64,000 nucleotides of DNA from Alginatibacterium sediminis (GTDB lineage Bacteria > Pseudomonadota > Gammaproteobacteria > Enterobacterales > Celerinatantimonadaceae). The DNA is taken from positions 457,839 to 521,838 of the forward strand of contig NZ_RAQO01000008.1 of NCBI RefSeq assembly GCF_003610775.1, given 5' to 3'. Positions 1 through 8,698 of the stretch are shown in pieces (position 1 is the stretch's first letter; every line of letters begins with the position of its first letter). The notes beneath the pieces are model-generated. The model searched no databases. It had not been told where the DNA came from and saw only the letters and a program-made list of their open reading frames with translations. Both the position numbers and the translations under genes were made by a program.

Positions 1-526
1 TTTAAATATACGCGTGATTGCTGCGAGTAAGGTTGATTTGCTTAAACTGAGCCAAAGCGACGATTTTCGCAACGATCTCTATTACCGTCTGAACGTAGTA
101 CAAGTGAGTATTCCACCATTGCGCGAACGCGTAGAAGACATCCCTCTATTGCTAGAAAACTTTATGCGCGTTGCCGCAGCGCGCTACCAACTGCCCTGCC
201 CCGAGCCGAGTGCCCAGCGTATAGCCATCCTTAAGCAACACCCATGGCCAGGAAATGTGCGTGAATTAAGAAACCTAGCTGAGCGCTGGATACTTATGGG
301 CGAAAGTACCGCCTTCAATGACGAAACCCATAGTGCGCAAACCAAACAAATGAGCCTTCAAGAGCAAATGGCACGTTTTGAAAAAACCGTCATTCAGGAT
401 GCACTCAATACCCATCGCGGACGACTTAAGCCAATACAGCAAGAACTAGACCTTGCCCGTAAAACTCTTTACGAAAAAATGAAGAAGTATCAACTAGAAA
501 AACAAGACTTTAAAACAGATGCTTGA
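1..526 (+). CDS. Sigma-54-dependent response regulator, C-terminal part (DctD-like), truncated by window edge
   Basis: The frame is open from base 2, so the true start lies before the window. What is visible is the end of an AAA+ sigma-54 activator domain (RVIAAS, then FRNDLYYRLNVVQV, the LRER motif, PWPGNVREL) followed by a Fis-type helix-turn-helix with a GRLKPIQQELDLARKTLYEKM core. Such proteins bind upstream sites and use ATP to open promoters with RpoN. The LARKTLYEKMKKY end resembles DctD/AauR-type regulators of carboxylate or amino-acid uptake. The receiver domain is outside the window, so the class is inferred. rpoN itself lies at 46.3 kb. Confidence 0.85.
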   Translation, partial: LNIRVIAASKVDLLKLSQSDDFRNDLYYRLNVVQVSIPPLRERVEDIPLLLENFMRVAAARYQLPCPEPSAQRIAILKQHPWPGNVRELRNLAERWILMGESTAFNDETHSAQTKQMSLQEQMARFEKTVIQDALNTHRGRLKPIQQELDLARKTLYEKMKKYQLEKQDFKTDA

Positions 527-574
527 AACATCGCTCATGTTCAGGTAATTTCTGTGGCTTGTCGATTAATTCGA

Positions 575-740
575 TATAACTTCAGGGCGAGGCGAAATTC
601 CTCACCGGTGGTAGTAAATTCAACGATTGAATTTAGAGCCCACGAGCGCCATCGCTTTTTAAGCTTTGGGTCAAGCAGATCAGGTCACTTGCAAAAGAAA
701 TCCTGAGCCGACAGTTAAAGTCTGGATGAAAGAAGTTATA
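575..740 (+). promoter_or_regulatory. FMN riboswitch (RFN element)
   Basis: The conserved RFN blocks occur in order: CTTCAGGGCGAGGCGAAATTC from 580, CTCACCGGTGGTA from 601, AGCCCACGAGCGCC near 637-650, the central block with AAATCCTGAGCCGACAGT near 698-715, and GTCTGGATGAAAGAAG ending at 735. A perfect 9-bp closing P1 stem pairs TATAACTTC (575-583) with GAAGTTATA (732-740). The element senses flavin mononucleotide. It lies 238 nt upstream of the EamA transporter, and no riboflavin biosynthesis gene is nearby. Confidence 0.95.
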
Positions 741-768
741 CCTATACCTATGCAATTTGAGCCTTGAT

Positions 769-789
769 CTGAGAGATTTCTCAGTTTTT
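769..789 (+). terminator. Terminator-like hairpin downstream of the FMN aptamer
   Basis: CTGAGA (769-774), a GATT loop and TCTCAG (779-784) are followed directly by TTTTT. The stem has only 6 bp, but its position just after the aptamer fits the expression platform of a transcription-terminating riboswitch. No competing antiterminator was worked out. Confidence 0.5.
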
Positions 790-820
790 CTGCTTATCTT
801 GCTGGTGCTTTAGGTATTCT

Positions 821-847
821 AAATAGAGCCAATTTGACTCTATTTTT
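821..847 (+). terminator. Second terminator-like hairpin in the riboswitch leader
   Basis: An 8-bp perfect stem, AAATAGAG (821-828) with CTCTATTT (838-845), has a 9-nt loop and is followed by two more T residues. It is AT-rich. With the hairpin at 769-784 it forms a tandem pair between aptamer and gene. Confidence 0.35.
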
Positions 848-978
848 GCGCAGCCGTATTCATAAACCTCTGGTTTGACGAATACCTTATAGCGTGTTCT
901 TCATTGGACAACGTTAAGCTGTGCCGACCTTCCATCAATATGCTCTGTCACACCCACTTTGTTGTATAAGGATGACCC

Positions 979-1917
979 GTGACAGGATCTTATTTTATTT
1001 TAGCCGCTACATTTTTATGGGCTATAGATACACTATTTCGCTACCCACTGATTTACTCCGGGATTAGCGCTTCTACTATTGTTGCAGCAGAACATCTGGT
1101 TTTGGTCGCAATTTTTCTGGTTTATTGCTGGGTAAAAAAACAAAGCTTAGTACTAAAACGTAGCACCTGGTTTAGCTTTATCATTATTGGCGGCTTTGGT
1201 TCTGCCATTGGCACGCTTGCGTTTACCCAAGCCTTTTCGATGATGAATCCAAGCTTAGTGATTTTGCTGCAAAAACTGCAGCCTATAGTCGCTATCTCTT
1301 TGTCTGCCATCATCCTCAAAGAGCGCATTAATCAGCGTTTCTATGCCTACTTAGCCTTATGTATTGTGGGCAGTATTCTGTTGATCGGTGACGATTTAAG
1401 TAGCCTGTTTGATGGCAGTCCATGGCACTATAATGCTGCGACTCAAGCTAAGCTTCTAGGTTATGGACTCACCTTACTCGCCGTTGTGAGCTGGGGAGCC
1501 AGCACAGTCTTTGGTAAAAACCTAAGCAATCAAGGCTTATCGCAAACCCAAATCATGGGCGGACGTTTTAGCTTTGGACTGTTGTTTATTCTACCGTGGT
1601 TGGCAATCTTCCCCAGTCAGTACACGCCAATGAGTAACGAGAACATGGGCAGCCTGCTTGCAATGGTATTACTCTCGGGTTTACTCGGCATGTATTTCTA
1701 TTACAAAGGCTTGGAAAAAATACCTTCGCACTATTCAGCCTTAGTCGAGATGTGCTTCCCAGTTATGGCCGCGGCTGTGAACTGGATATTCTTAGGCTTT
1801 AGCTTAAGTCCTATCCAAATTCTTGGCGCTAGTACCTTGCTGCTAGCCAATGCTGCGCTAAATTGGCAAAACCTAAAACCTGCGACAAACGCAGCACAAC
1901 TTGAACTTGAAAGTTAA
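979..1917 (+). CDS. EamA/DMT-family transporter, candidate riboflavin importer (RibN-like)
   Basis: The 312-residue protein is almost wholly hydrophobic, with about ten predicted membrane helices in two EamA repeats (roughly residues 3-138 and 155-300). The start is a GTG preceded by an AAGGA ribosome-binding site at about 968-972. The EamA family exports or imports many metabolites, so sequence alone does not fix the substrate. The FMN riboswitch upstream is the main clue: DMT proteins of the RibN type, known from Rhizobium and Vibrio, import riboflavin and are often under this riboswitch. The riboflavin role is therefore an inference from regulation, and the gene symbol is left empty. Confidence 0.85.
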   Translation: MTGSYFILAATFLWAIDTLFRYPLIYSGISASTIVAAEHLVLVAIFLVYCWVKKQSLVLKRSTWFSFIIIGGFGSAIGTLAFTQAFSMMNPSLVILLQKLQPIVAISLSAIILKERINQRFYAYLALCIVGSILLIGDDLSSLFDGSPWHYNAATQAKLLGYGLTLLAVVSWGASTVFGKNLSNQGLSQTQIMGGRFSFGLLFILPWLAIFPSQYTPMSNENMGSLLAMVLLSGLLGMYFYYKGLEKIPSHYSALVEMCFPVMAAAVNWIFLGFSLSPIQILGASTLLLANAALNWQNLKPATNAAQLELES

Positions 1918-1930
1918 GCTTAAGAACTTC

Positions 1931-1962
1931 AGAGCAAGTCTGGTGACTTGCTCTACTTTCCT
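1931..1962 (+). terminator. Hairpin after the EamA transporter, probable terminator
   Basis: A 10-bp perfect stem, AGAGCAAGTC (1931-1940) with GACTTGCTCT (1945-1954), has a TGGT loop and starts 14 bases after the stop codon. The downstream tract (ACTTTCC) is only weakly T-rich. Confidence 0.5.
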
Positions 1963-1970
1963 AGTTCATT

Positions 1971-2122
1971 CTTATACCAATCCTACTCATTAGTTGGTCG
2001 TCATTAGTCATATATAGAATTGCTTGTTTCAAGGAATAAGCGCAGTTGCAGTTGGCCTAATGACACCACTTTTGACGCTACTATCAGCGATTGTAGTCGG
2101 CTAGACTTATTAGGGTTGGTAT
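1971..2122. repeat. MITE/REP-like element with imperfect terminal inverted repeats
   Basis: The left end reads CTTATACCAATCCTACTCAT and the right end TTATTAGGGTTGGTAT, so the termini are imperfect inverted repeats about 150 bp apart with no coding capacity between them. The reverse complement of the first 17 bases (AGTAGGATTGGTATAAG) recurs exactly at 51137-51153. This fills most of the gap between the transporter and secA; the rest (2123-2240) shows nothing I recognise. Confidence 0.5.
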
Positions 2123-2240
2123 CGCAGCTTTTCTTGAAAGCATCACGCTAGCATGCGTGCTGCACGCTTCAAACGGTAATATAGTATTCGTTTCATCTAC
2201 GTTCATCTGCGTGAACTCTAGTCCATCAAATTCCACAAAC

Positions 2241-2268
2241 AAAAAAGCCTCGCGAAAACGAGGCCTTT
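2241..2268 (-). terminator. Rho-independent terminator of secA
   Basis: GCCTCG (2247-2252) pairs with CGAGGC (2259-2264). On the minus strand the stem is followed by six T residues (2246-2241). It lies about 24 bases beyond the secA stop codon. Confidence 0.9.
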
Positions 2269-2291
2269 TACTGGTGCAGGGCTAAGGGATT

Positions 2292-5027
2292 TTAGCTCAA
2301 TTTCCCATGACACTGTTTAAACTTCTTACCCGAACCACAAGGGCATGGCTCATTACGGCCAACCTTTTTGCCATCTCTCACAAAAGTTTGATCATCAGCT
2401 TCTTGCGTCTCAGACTCGCCATCAGCCAATTGGTTTTGCGCCTGCTGATGTTGCTGCTCAAGCGCAGCCATCGCTTTCACTTCAGCCTCGCGTCGGCGAC
2501 GTTCCATTTCTTCAACTTCTTTAGGGTCCTGCACTTGGACCTTACTCACCAAGCCAATAACATCGGCTTTGTAAGCTTCAAGCATTTCGGTAAACAATTC
2601 GAAAGACTCACGCTTATATTCTTGCTTTGGATTTTTTTGCGCATATCCACGCAAGTGAATACCTTGACGCAAATGATCCATCGCTGCCAAGTGCTCTTTC
2701 CAAAGCTGGTCAAGCGTTTGCAACATCACAGATTTTTCAAATTGACGCATTGGCGCTTCACCAACGGTATCAATTTTACGTTGGTATTCGCTAACAGCCG
2801 CTTCAACGATACGTTCTTTTAGTTTTTCTTCGTAAAGTTTATCGTCGTCATCTAGCCACTGCTTTATCGGTAAGTCGAGACCAAAATCATTCTTCAAACG
2901 CTCTTGTAAGCCGTCGATATCCCACATTTCTTCAAGTGATTGTGGCGGAATATAGCCATCGATAACTTCAAGATATACGTCTTGACGGATGTGCTCGATA
3001 ATCTCTGAGACATCGCTATTATCCATAAGCTCATTGCGCTGCTCATAAACAACTTTACGTTGGTCATTGGCGACGTCATCAAACTCAAGCAAGGATTTAC
3101 GTACATCAAAGTTACGCCCTTCGACTTTACGTTGGGCATTTTCAATGGCGCGAGAAACCCATGGGTGTTCAATAGCTTCGCCATTTTCTAGACCAAATTT
3201 CTGCAGCATGCTACTGACACGGTCCGATGCAAAAATACGCATCAAGCTGTCGTCCATACACAGATAAAAGCGACTTGAACCCGCATCACCTTGACGACCA
3301 GCACGTCCACGCAGTTGATTATCGATACGACGCGACTCGTGGCGTTCAGTACCAATGATATGCAATCCGCCAGCTTTAAGTACTGCATCATGACGAACTT
3401 GCCAGTCAGCTTTGATTTTATCTATTTGTTCTTGCGTTGCATTCTCTAAAGCCGAGATTTCGGCCTGCCAACTACCACCAAGAACAATATCGGTACCACG
3501 ACCGGCCATGTTAGTTGCAATCGTAACTGCACCGGCCAAACCTGCTTGGGCAACAATCTCAGCTTCTTTTTCATGGAACTTAGCATTGAGAACTTTATGT
3601 GGGATTTTCTTTTTCTTCAAAATCTCGGAAAGGAGTTCTGAATTTTCAATTGAAACCGTACCCACCAATACTGGACGCTGGTCTTCAATACACGACAAAA
3701 CGTCAGTGACAATCGCGTCGTATTTTTCTTCAGCGGTAAGATAGACCAAATCACCACGGTCATCACGGATCATCGGTTGGTTGGTTGGAACAACAACCGT
3801 ATCTAAGCCGTAAATATGTTGGAATTCAAATGCTTCAGTATCGGCTGTACCGGTCATCCCACCTAGTTTTTCATAGAGACGGAAAAAGTTTTGGAAAGTA
3901 ATCGAAGCCAGTGTTTGGTTTTCATTTTGGATCTTCACCCCTTCTTTAGCTTCGACAGCTTGGTGCAGACCTTCAGACCAACGACGTCCTACCATGGTAC
4001 GTCCGGTGTGCTCATCAACGATGACGATTTCACCATCTGGACTCACAATGTAGTCAACGTTTAACTCAAATAAAGTATGCGCGCGCAATGCGGCGTTAAC
4101 ATGGTGAAGCAAGCTAATACTGGTCGCCGAATATAAAGAATCATGCTCGTCTAACAAGCCTTCCTCTTTTAATAAGTTCTCAACAAACTCTTGACCATTC
4201 TCAGTAAGATGAACTTGCTTAGATTTTTCATCTAAGGTGTAGTGGCCATCACCGCGGTATTCTTCGGTATCTTCTTCTGCTTGCAACTGAAGCTTTGGAA
4301 TAAGAAGGTTAATTTTTTGGTATAGCTCTGAGCTATCTTCGGCAGGCCCAGAAATAATCAAAGGCGTACGCGCTTCATCGATAAGAATTGAATCCACTTC
4401 ATCTATCACGGCGAAGTGCAATGGACGCTGTACACGCTGTTCTGGTGAAAACGCCATGTTATCGCGAAGATAATCGAAACCAAATTCGTTGTTGGTACCG
4501 TAAGTCACGTCGGCTTGGTAGGCTTCAATTTTTTCTTGAGGCTCCATACCTGAAATGTTGACTGATACGGTCATGCCTAAGAAATCAAACAGCGGACGAT
4601 TCCAATCAGCATCACGTTTTGCCAAGTAATCATTGACCGTAATGACATGCACGCCTTTGCCAGTCAACGCGTTTAGGTAAGCTGGTAGTGTGGCAGTTAA
4701 GGTTTTACCTTCACCAGTTCGCATTTCAGCAATTTGGTTATTGTTAAGGACCATGCCCCCAACCAGCTGTACATCAAAGTGACGCATACCAAAGACACGC
4801 TTTGATGCTTCTCGTACAACGGCAAAAGCTTCTGGCAAAATGCTATCGAGAGACTTCCCTTCGCTGAGAAGTGTTTTGAATTCTTCAGTTTTTTGTTTGA
4901 GCTGTTCGTCGCTAAGCGCTTCAAAATCAGCCTCGAAAACATTGACCTGCAAGGCTATTTTATTTAATTTTTTGATAGTACGGTCATTACGGCTACCGAT
5001 GACCTTAGTGATAAGTTTGCTAATCAT
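2292..5027 (-). CDS. secA: Preprotein translocase ATPase SecA
   Basis: SecA drives secretory proteins through SecYEG by ATP hydrolysis. At 911 residues it has the normal length. Walker A is MRTGEGKT at residues 102-109 and the DEAD-type Walker B region is [12 protein letters not shown] at 209-220. The helicase motif region around TNMAGRGTD follows, and the protein ends in the zinc-binding SEC-C motif ([13 protein letters not shown]) that contacts SecB and ribosomes. No secM lies upstream, unlike in E. coli; the neighbour is the M23 protein, 66 bp away on the same strand. A strong terminator follows. Confidence 0.98.
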   Translation of the reverse strand: MISKLITKVIGSRNDRTIKKLNKIALQVNVFEADFEALSDEQLKQKTEEFKTLLSEGKSLDSILPEAFAVVREASKRVFGMRHFDVQLVGGMVLNNNQIAEMRTGEGKTLTATLPAYLNALTGKGVHVITVNDYLAKRDADWNRPLFDFLGMTVSVNISGMEPQEKIEAYQADVTYGTNNEFGFDYLRDNMAFSPEQRVQRPLHFAVIDEVDSILIDEARTPLIISGPAEDSSELYQKINLLIPKLQLQAEEDTEEYRGDGHYTLDEKSKQVHLTENGQEFVENLLKEEGLLDEHDSLYSATSISLLHHVNAALRAHTLFELNVDYIVSPDGEIVIVDEHTGRTMVGRRWSEGLHQAVEAKEGVKIQNENQTLASITFQNFFRLYEKLGGMTGTADTEAFEFQHIYGLDTVVVPTNQPMIRDDRGDLVYLTAEEKYDAIVTDVLSCIEDQRPVLVGTVSIENSELLSEILKKKKIPHKVLNAKFHEKEAEIVAQAGLAGAVTIATNMAGRGTDIVLGGSWQAEISALENATQEQIDKIKADWQVRHDAVLKAGGLHIIGTERHESRRIDNQLRGRAGRQGDAGSSRFYLCMDDSLMRIFASDRVSSMLQKFGLENGEAIEHPWVSRAIENAQRKVEGRNFDVRKSLLEFDDVANDQRKVVYEQRNELMDNSDVSEIIEHIRQDVYLEVIDGYIPPQSLEEMWDIDGLQERLKNDFGLDLPIKQWLDDDDKLYEEKLKERIVEAAVSEYQRKIDTVGEAPMRQFEKSVMLQTLDQLWKEHLAAMDHLRQGIHLRGYAQKNPKQEYKRESFELFTEMLEAYKADVIGLVSKVQVQDPKEVEEMERRRREAEVKAMAALEQQHQQAQNQLADGESETQEADDQTFVRDGKKVGRNEPCPCGSGKKFKQCHGKLS

Positions 5028-5093
5028 TTGGTTTACTTATTATCGAGACTGAATTTGTATTGGCCTGAGGCCTTCCTTTCTACTGTTTTATGC

Positions 5094-6008
5094 TTAGCCC
5101 GCTCGGTTTAGATATTCGGCTGGATTCACCGGCTCACCGTTACGAATGACTTCAAAATGCACATGTGGCCCAGTAGAACGGCCGGTACTACCCATAGTTG
5201 CAACAACATCACCTTTAGCAATGACATCACCGCGTTTAACAATTACTTCTTGTGCGTGAGCATAGCGTGTCATGGTGCCAAGACCATGTTCTATCTCAAC
5301 TATTTTGCCATAACCGGCTCGAAAACCCGACCAGGTGACAATACCACCACCTACAGCCAAGATCTCTGTGCCTGTTGCACCGGCAATATCTACACCTCGG
5401 TGAAAACGTCCATTACCGGTAAAAGGGTCAACACGATTACCAAAAGGCGATGTCAACCATACTCCGTCTCGCGGTGAAGGCCAACCCGAAATCTCACTCT
5501 CTTGTTGTATTTTGAGGCGCTTAGCCCATGTTTCAAGGGTTAACTGTCGATTTTGCTCAAAAAACAGCTGTTCGTCGAGTGCAATTAGCTGCCAACCAAG
5601 CTCACTGACACTCTGGGTGCTGCTGTCTCGCATTGCAATTAGGTCTGATTCCAATTGCTCAGGATCATAGTGGTCTAGCAACTGTTGGTCCACTTTTTGG
5701 CTTTGCATGCTGGCCATTTGTGCTTGCAAACGCCCTATACTGCTAGCCATAGAACGCAAAGTGGTTTGGTATTGCTGTTCGAGTTCTGAAACTTCGGGAT
5801 GCCCGTTAAGTTCAAACTCGCGTAGTTGCTGTTCTTGAACGAAAACTTGCTGATTCAAATCTTGGATTTTACTGCCCAAGCTCAACATAATGGCGATTAA
5901 ACCAACAAAAAGAGAGAAAATAGGCCAGCGACTTTGAGTGGGCTGCGCTTTGACTGGTGTAGCATCGCTACTGGAGTATACTGAATGGTCTGTCATCACA
6001 ACTTTCAT
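5094..6008 (-). CDS. Membrane-anchored M23 (LytM) peptidase
   Basis: The protein has 304 residues: a cytoplasmic N-terminus, one transmembrane helix at about 28-46, a Q/E-rich coiled-coil stretch (about 46-165) and a C-terminal LytM domain (about 176-300). The zinc ligands are present (H203 and D207 in HRGVD, H282 and H284 in HVHFE), so it may be an active peptidoglycan endopeptidase rather than a degenerate EnvC/NlpD-type activator. It is encoded between secA and the divergent dciA. An alternative start is the ATG at 5996 (MTDHS). No clear ribosome-binding site precedes either start, and only five bases separate the upstream start codon from that of dciA. Confidence 0.88.
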   Translation of the reverse strand: MKVVMTDHSVYSSSDATPVKAQPTQSRWPIFSLFVGLIAIMLSLGSKIQDLNQQVFVQEQQLREFELNGHPEVSELEQQYQTTLRSMASSIGRLQAQMASMQSQKVDQQLLDHYDPEQLESDLIAMRDSSTQSVSELGWQLIALDEQLFFEQNRQLTLETWAKRLKIQQESEISGWPSPRDGVWLTSPFGNRVDPFTGNGRFHRGVDIAGATGTEILAVGGGIVTWSGFRAGYGKIVEIEHGLGTMTRYAHAQEVIVKRGDVIAKGDVVATMGSTGRSTGPHVHFEVIRNGEPVNPAEYLNRAG

Positions 6009-6013
6009 AAATT

Positions 6014-6454
6014 ATGGCTCGGCAAAAACACCAACCCTTGAGTGTACAACGCTTACTGCAACAGCAAGCTGACCCTAAGCTATCAAGACAGCTTAATCAT
6101 CAGCATCAATGGCAGCAAATTTCTCAGCAGGTGCTCGGACCGCTAAATCTAGAACAATGTCGTATTACGGCAATGAAAAACGGTACCGTATTTATTGATT
6201 GCCCTTCAGCCGTTTGGATGCAACGGTTAAAACAGTTACGTCCGGCTTTACTAACTGCTTGTCGCAAGGCTTTACCAGCAACCATTAGCATTGATTTTTC
6301 TGTAAACCCTAAGCTCAGCTCAAAACCGATTACTACTAACGTTGCAAGCCCTGTGGTATCAAGCGTAACTGCTAGCACCAGCAGTCGCGAAATCCCTGAA
6401 GAAGTAAAAAAATTACGCGAAAGCTTAAAACAAAAAGCGCCACACGGAGAGTAG
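6014..6454 (+). CDS. dciA: DUF721 family protein, DciA-type replicative helicase loader
   Basis: The 146-residue protein carries the N-terminal DUF721 fold (about 1-95, including RITAMKNGTVFIDCPSAVW) and a charged flexible C-terminus ending in a conserved-looking EVKKLRESLKQK segment. DciA loads the DnaB helicase in most bacteria that lack DnaC or DnaI. The location beside the M23 gene, secA and lpxC matches other non-enteric gammaproteobacteria. It is the only plus-strand gene inside this block. Its start sits 5 bp from that of the M23 gene. Its 3' end overlaps a bidirectional terminator. Confidence 0.85.
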   Translation: MARQKHQPLSVQRLLQQQADPKLSRQLNHQHQWQQISQQVLGPLNLEQCRITAMKNGTVFIDCPSAVWMQRLKQLRPALLTACRKALPATISIDFSVNPKLSSKPITTNVASPVVSSVTASTSSREIPEEVKKLRESLKQKAPHGE

Positions 6455-6470
6455 GCGCAGCGCTTTTTTA
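6432..6470. terminator. Bidirectional terminator between dciA and lpxC
   Basis: AAAAAGCGCC (6432-6441) and the GGCGC/GCGCTTTTTT arm (6454-6469) form a hairpin flanked by A and T tracts, so it can act on both strands. It overlaps the last codons of dciA and serves the convergent lpxC end. Confidence 0.75.
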
Positions 6471-6489
6471 CCTTTGTATATCACTTAGT

Positions 6490-7407
6490 TTAGTAAGCAA
6501 ATACCGGTTCAAACAGGTTCTGAGTTTGGGCTTGGGTTTGTTCAAATGTTACAAACTCCCAAGACTCTTGCTGTGCTAATAACGCACGAGCTAAGGCATT
6601 GTTTAGAGCATGCCCCGATTTAAAGGCTCGCAAATGACCCAAAATGTTGTGACCGGTTAAGTATAAGTCGCCAATAGCGTCCAATACTTTGTGTTTCACA
6701 AATTCGTCGTCATAACGCAATCCATCTTCGTTCAGAATACGGAAGTCATCAAGCACAATGGCGTTTTCTAAGCTTCCGCCTAGGGCCAAGTTATGTGATT
6801 GTAAATACTCAATATCGCGCATAAAACCAAAGGTTCTAGCCCGACTAAGTTCTTTTACAAAAGCATCAGTACTTAAGTCCATCGACACGTGCTGGTTACG
6901 CCCTTCCATTGCCGGGTGTTCAAAGTCGATAGTAAAATCAATTTTGAATCCAGACGGATGTGGTAACAGCTCGGCCCACTTGTCTTCTAATTCCACACGA
7001 ATAGCTTTGGTTATCTTGATGAATTTCTTAGCTTTACTCTGCTCTTGTAAACCAGCAGATTGCAGTAAGAAAACAAAGGGACTTGCGCTTCCATCCATAA
7101 TTGGAATTTCCGCGGCGTCAACCTCGATCAATAAGTTATCTATGCCTAATGCAGCGATAGCAGCCAGCAGATGTTCCACCGTAGCAATCCGGTTTTGCTG
7201 TGGATCAACCAAGCCCGTACACAACGTCGTATCCTTAACCAGATTGGCATCCGCAGGGATGTCTACCGGTGGATTTAAGTCGTTGCGACGAAACACAATA
7301 CCTGAATCAACTGGCGCTGGATTAAAAGCAATAGTTACTTTTTTACCCGAGTGCAAGCCAACACCGGTCGCTTGTGTATAGCGACCAATGGTACGTTGTT
7401 TGATCAT
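6490..7407 (-). CDS. lpxC: UDP-3-O-acyl-N-acetylglucosamine deacetylase
   Basis: LpxC catalyses the committed, zinc-dependent step of lipid A synthesis. The 305-residue length equals that of E. coli. H79 in TVEHLLAA and the [11 protein letters not shown] segment (His and Asp near 237-241) supply the zinc ligands. [14 protein letters not shown] carries the catalytic-region histidine. The C-terminus (FEPVFAY) resembles the tail used for FtsH/LapB-dependent degradation in enterics, but I cannot confirm that here. It is the last gene of the dcw cluster, 109 bp after ftsZ. Confidence 0.98.
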   Translation of the reverse strand: MIKQRTIGRYTQATGVGLHSGKKVTIAFNPAPVDSGIVFRRNDLNPPVDIPADANLVKDTTLCTGLVDPQQNRIATVEHLLAAIAALGIDNLLIEVDAAEIPIMDGSASPFVFLLQSAGLQEQSKAKKFIKITKAIRVELEDKWAELLPHPSGFKIDFTIDFEHPAMEGRNQHVSMDLSTDAFVKELSRARTFGFMRDIEYLQSHNLALGGSLENAIVLDDFRILNEDGLRYDDEFVKHKVLDAIGDLYLTGHNILGHLRAFKSGHALNNALARALLAQQESWEFVTFEQTQAQTQNLFEPVFAY

Positions 7408-7516
7408 ATATCAACCTCATTTGTCAGACTGAGTCAGTCAATTAGCCAAACATACTAGCATATTCGATAGCTTTAACCAAATAATGAGCAATATGCCCCA
7501 TAATCAGTTGTTTATA

Positions 7517-8668
7517 CTAGTCCGCTTGACGACGCAAGAAAGCTGGAATATCCAAGTAATCATTTTCAGGTGTTTCTGCTCGAGAACCATTTACCGCAAC
7601 CGCTGGAGCGGCATCATTGATAACTGGTTGGCTAGAGTTTACCACCATACGTTCTTGTTCTGGTTGTACTGTGGCATTGCTCACAATAGAGATATCAGGA
7701 CGGCGTTCCATTCCAATACCTGTTGCAACAACAGTCACACGTAGTTCATCGCTCATTTCTGGATCAATAACTGCGCCAACAACCACAGTGGCATCTTCTG
7801 CTGCAAAAGCTTTAACCGCGTTACCAACAGTTTCAAACTCTTCAATACTCATATCAAAACCAGCAGTGATATTCACCAAAATACCGCGAGCACCAGCTAA
7901 ATCGACATCTTCAAGCAATGGACTAGAAATTGCAGTATCAGCTGCTTCTTCTGCGCGGTCTTCACCACGTGCGATACCCGTACCCATCATTGCAGTACCC
8001 ATCTCACTCATCACAGCGCGTACGTCTGCAAAGTCGACGTTGATCAAACCAGTACGAGTGATTAGCTCAGCAATACCTTGTACCGCGCCCAGCAAAACAT
8101 TGTTCGCCGCTTTAAAGGCATCTAATAGCGATACGCCACGACCTAAAACCTTAAGTAGTTTGTCATTAGGTACGGTAATTAATGAATCAACATGCTTTGA
8201 CAGCTCGTCGATACCAATTTGAGCAAAGCTTGAGCGTTTTTTACCTTCAAAACCAAATGGTTTAGTCACAACAGCTACTGTAAGAATACCAAGCTCTTTA
8301 GCAATTTCTGCTACAACTGGCGCAGCACCAGTACCTGTACCACCACCCATACCAGCGGCGATAAAGATCATATCACTGCCTTGTAGTTGGCTCATGATCG
8401 CATCGCGATCTTCAATTGCTGCTTCACGGCCCGTCTCTGGATTTGCACCAGCACCAAGACCCTTAGTGACTGCGCTTCCGATTTGAATCGTGTTATGTGC
8501 ACTCGATTTACGCAAGGCTTGTGAATCTGTATTGATGGTAATAAATTCGACACCTTCGATTGATTGCTCAACCATGTGTTCAACTGCATTACCACCGCCG
8601 CCGCCAACACCAATCACTTTAATGACTGCGTCTTGCGCGAGCTCTTCTGCCATTTCAAAAATACTCAT
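7517..8668 (-). CDS. ftsZ: Cell division GTPase FtsZ
   Basis: FtsZ is the tubulin homologue that forms the cytokinetic ring. The 383-residue protein shows the tubulin signature GGGTGTGAAP near residue 107, the N-terminal GVGGGGGNAV nucleotide-binding loop, and the conserved C-terminal peptide DYLDIPAFLRRQ, which binds FtsA, ZipA and other partners. It lies 30 bp downstream of ftsA on the same strand. Confidence 0.99.
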   Translation of the reverse strand: MSIFEMAEELAQDAVIKVIGVGGGGGNAVEHMVEQSIEGVEFITINTDSQALRKSSAHNTIQIGSAVTKGLGAGANPETGREAAIEDRDAIMSQLQGSDMIFIAAGMGGGTGTGAAPVVAEIAKELGILTVAVVTKPFGFEGKKRSSFAQIGIDELSKHVDSLITVPNDKLLKVLGRGVSLLDAFKAANNVLLGAVQGIAELITRTGLINVDFADVRAVMSEMGTAMMGTGIARGEDRAEEAADTAISSPLLEDVDLAGARGILVNITAGFDMSIEEFETVGNAVKAFAAEDATVVVGAVIDPEMSDELRVTVVATGIGMERRPDISIVSNATVQPEQERMVVNSSQPVINDAAPAVAVNGSRAETPENDYLDIPAFLRRQAD

Positions 8669-8698
8669 ATCTACTCTCCAGTTTACCCAAACGGGTAG

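Noticed and set aside
2307..2822. Long open frame antisense to the 3' part of secA
   Set aside because: It is fully inside secA on the other strand, has no family features and is explained by codon bias of the real gene. The same holds for the many long frames antisense to ftsZ, lpxC, murG, degQ and purD.
5028..5093. secM-type arrest peptide upstream of secA
   Set aside because: Only 66 bp separate secA from the M23 gene and there is no small frame with a FxxxxWIxxxxGIRAGP-like end.
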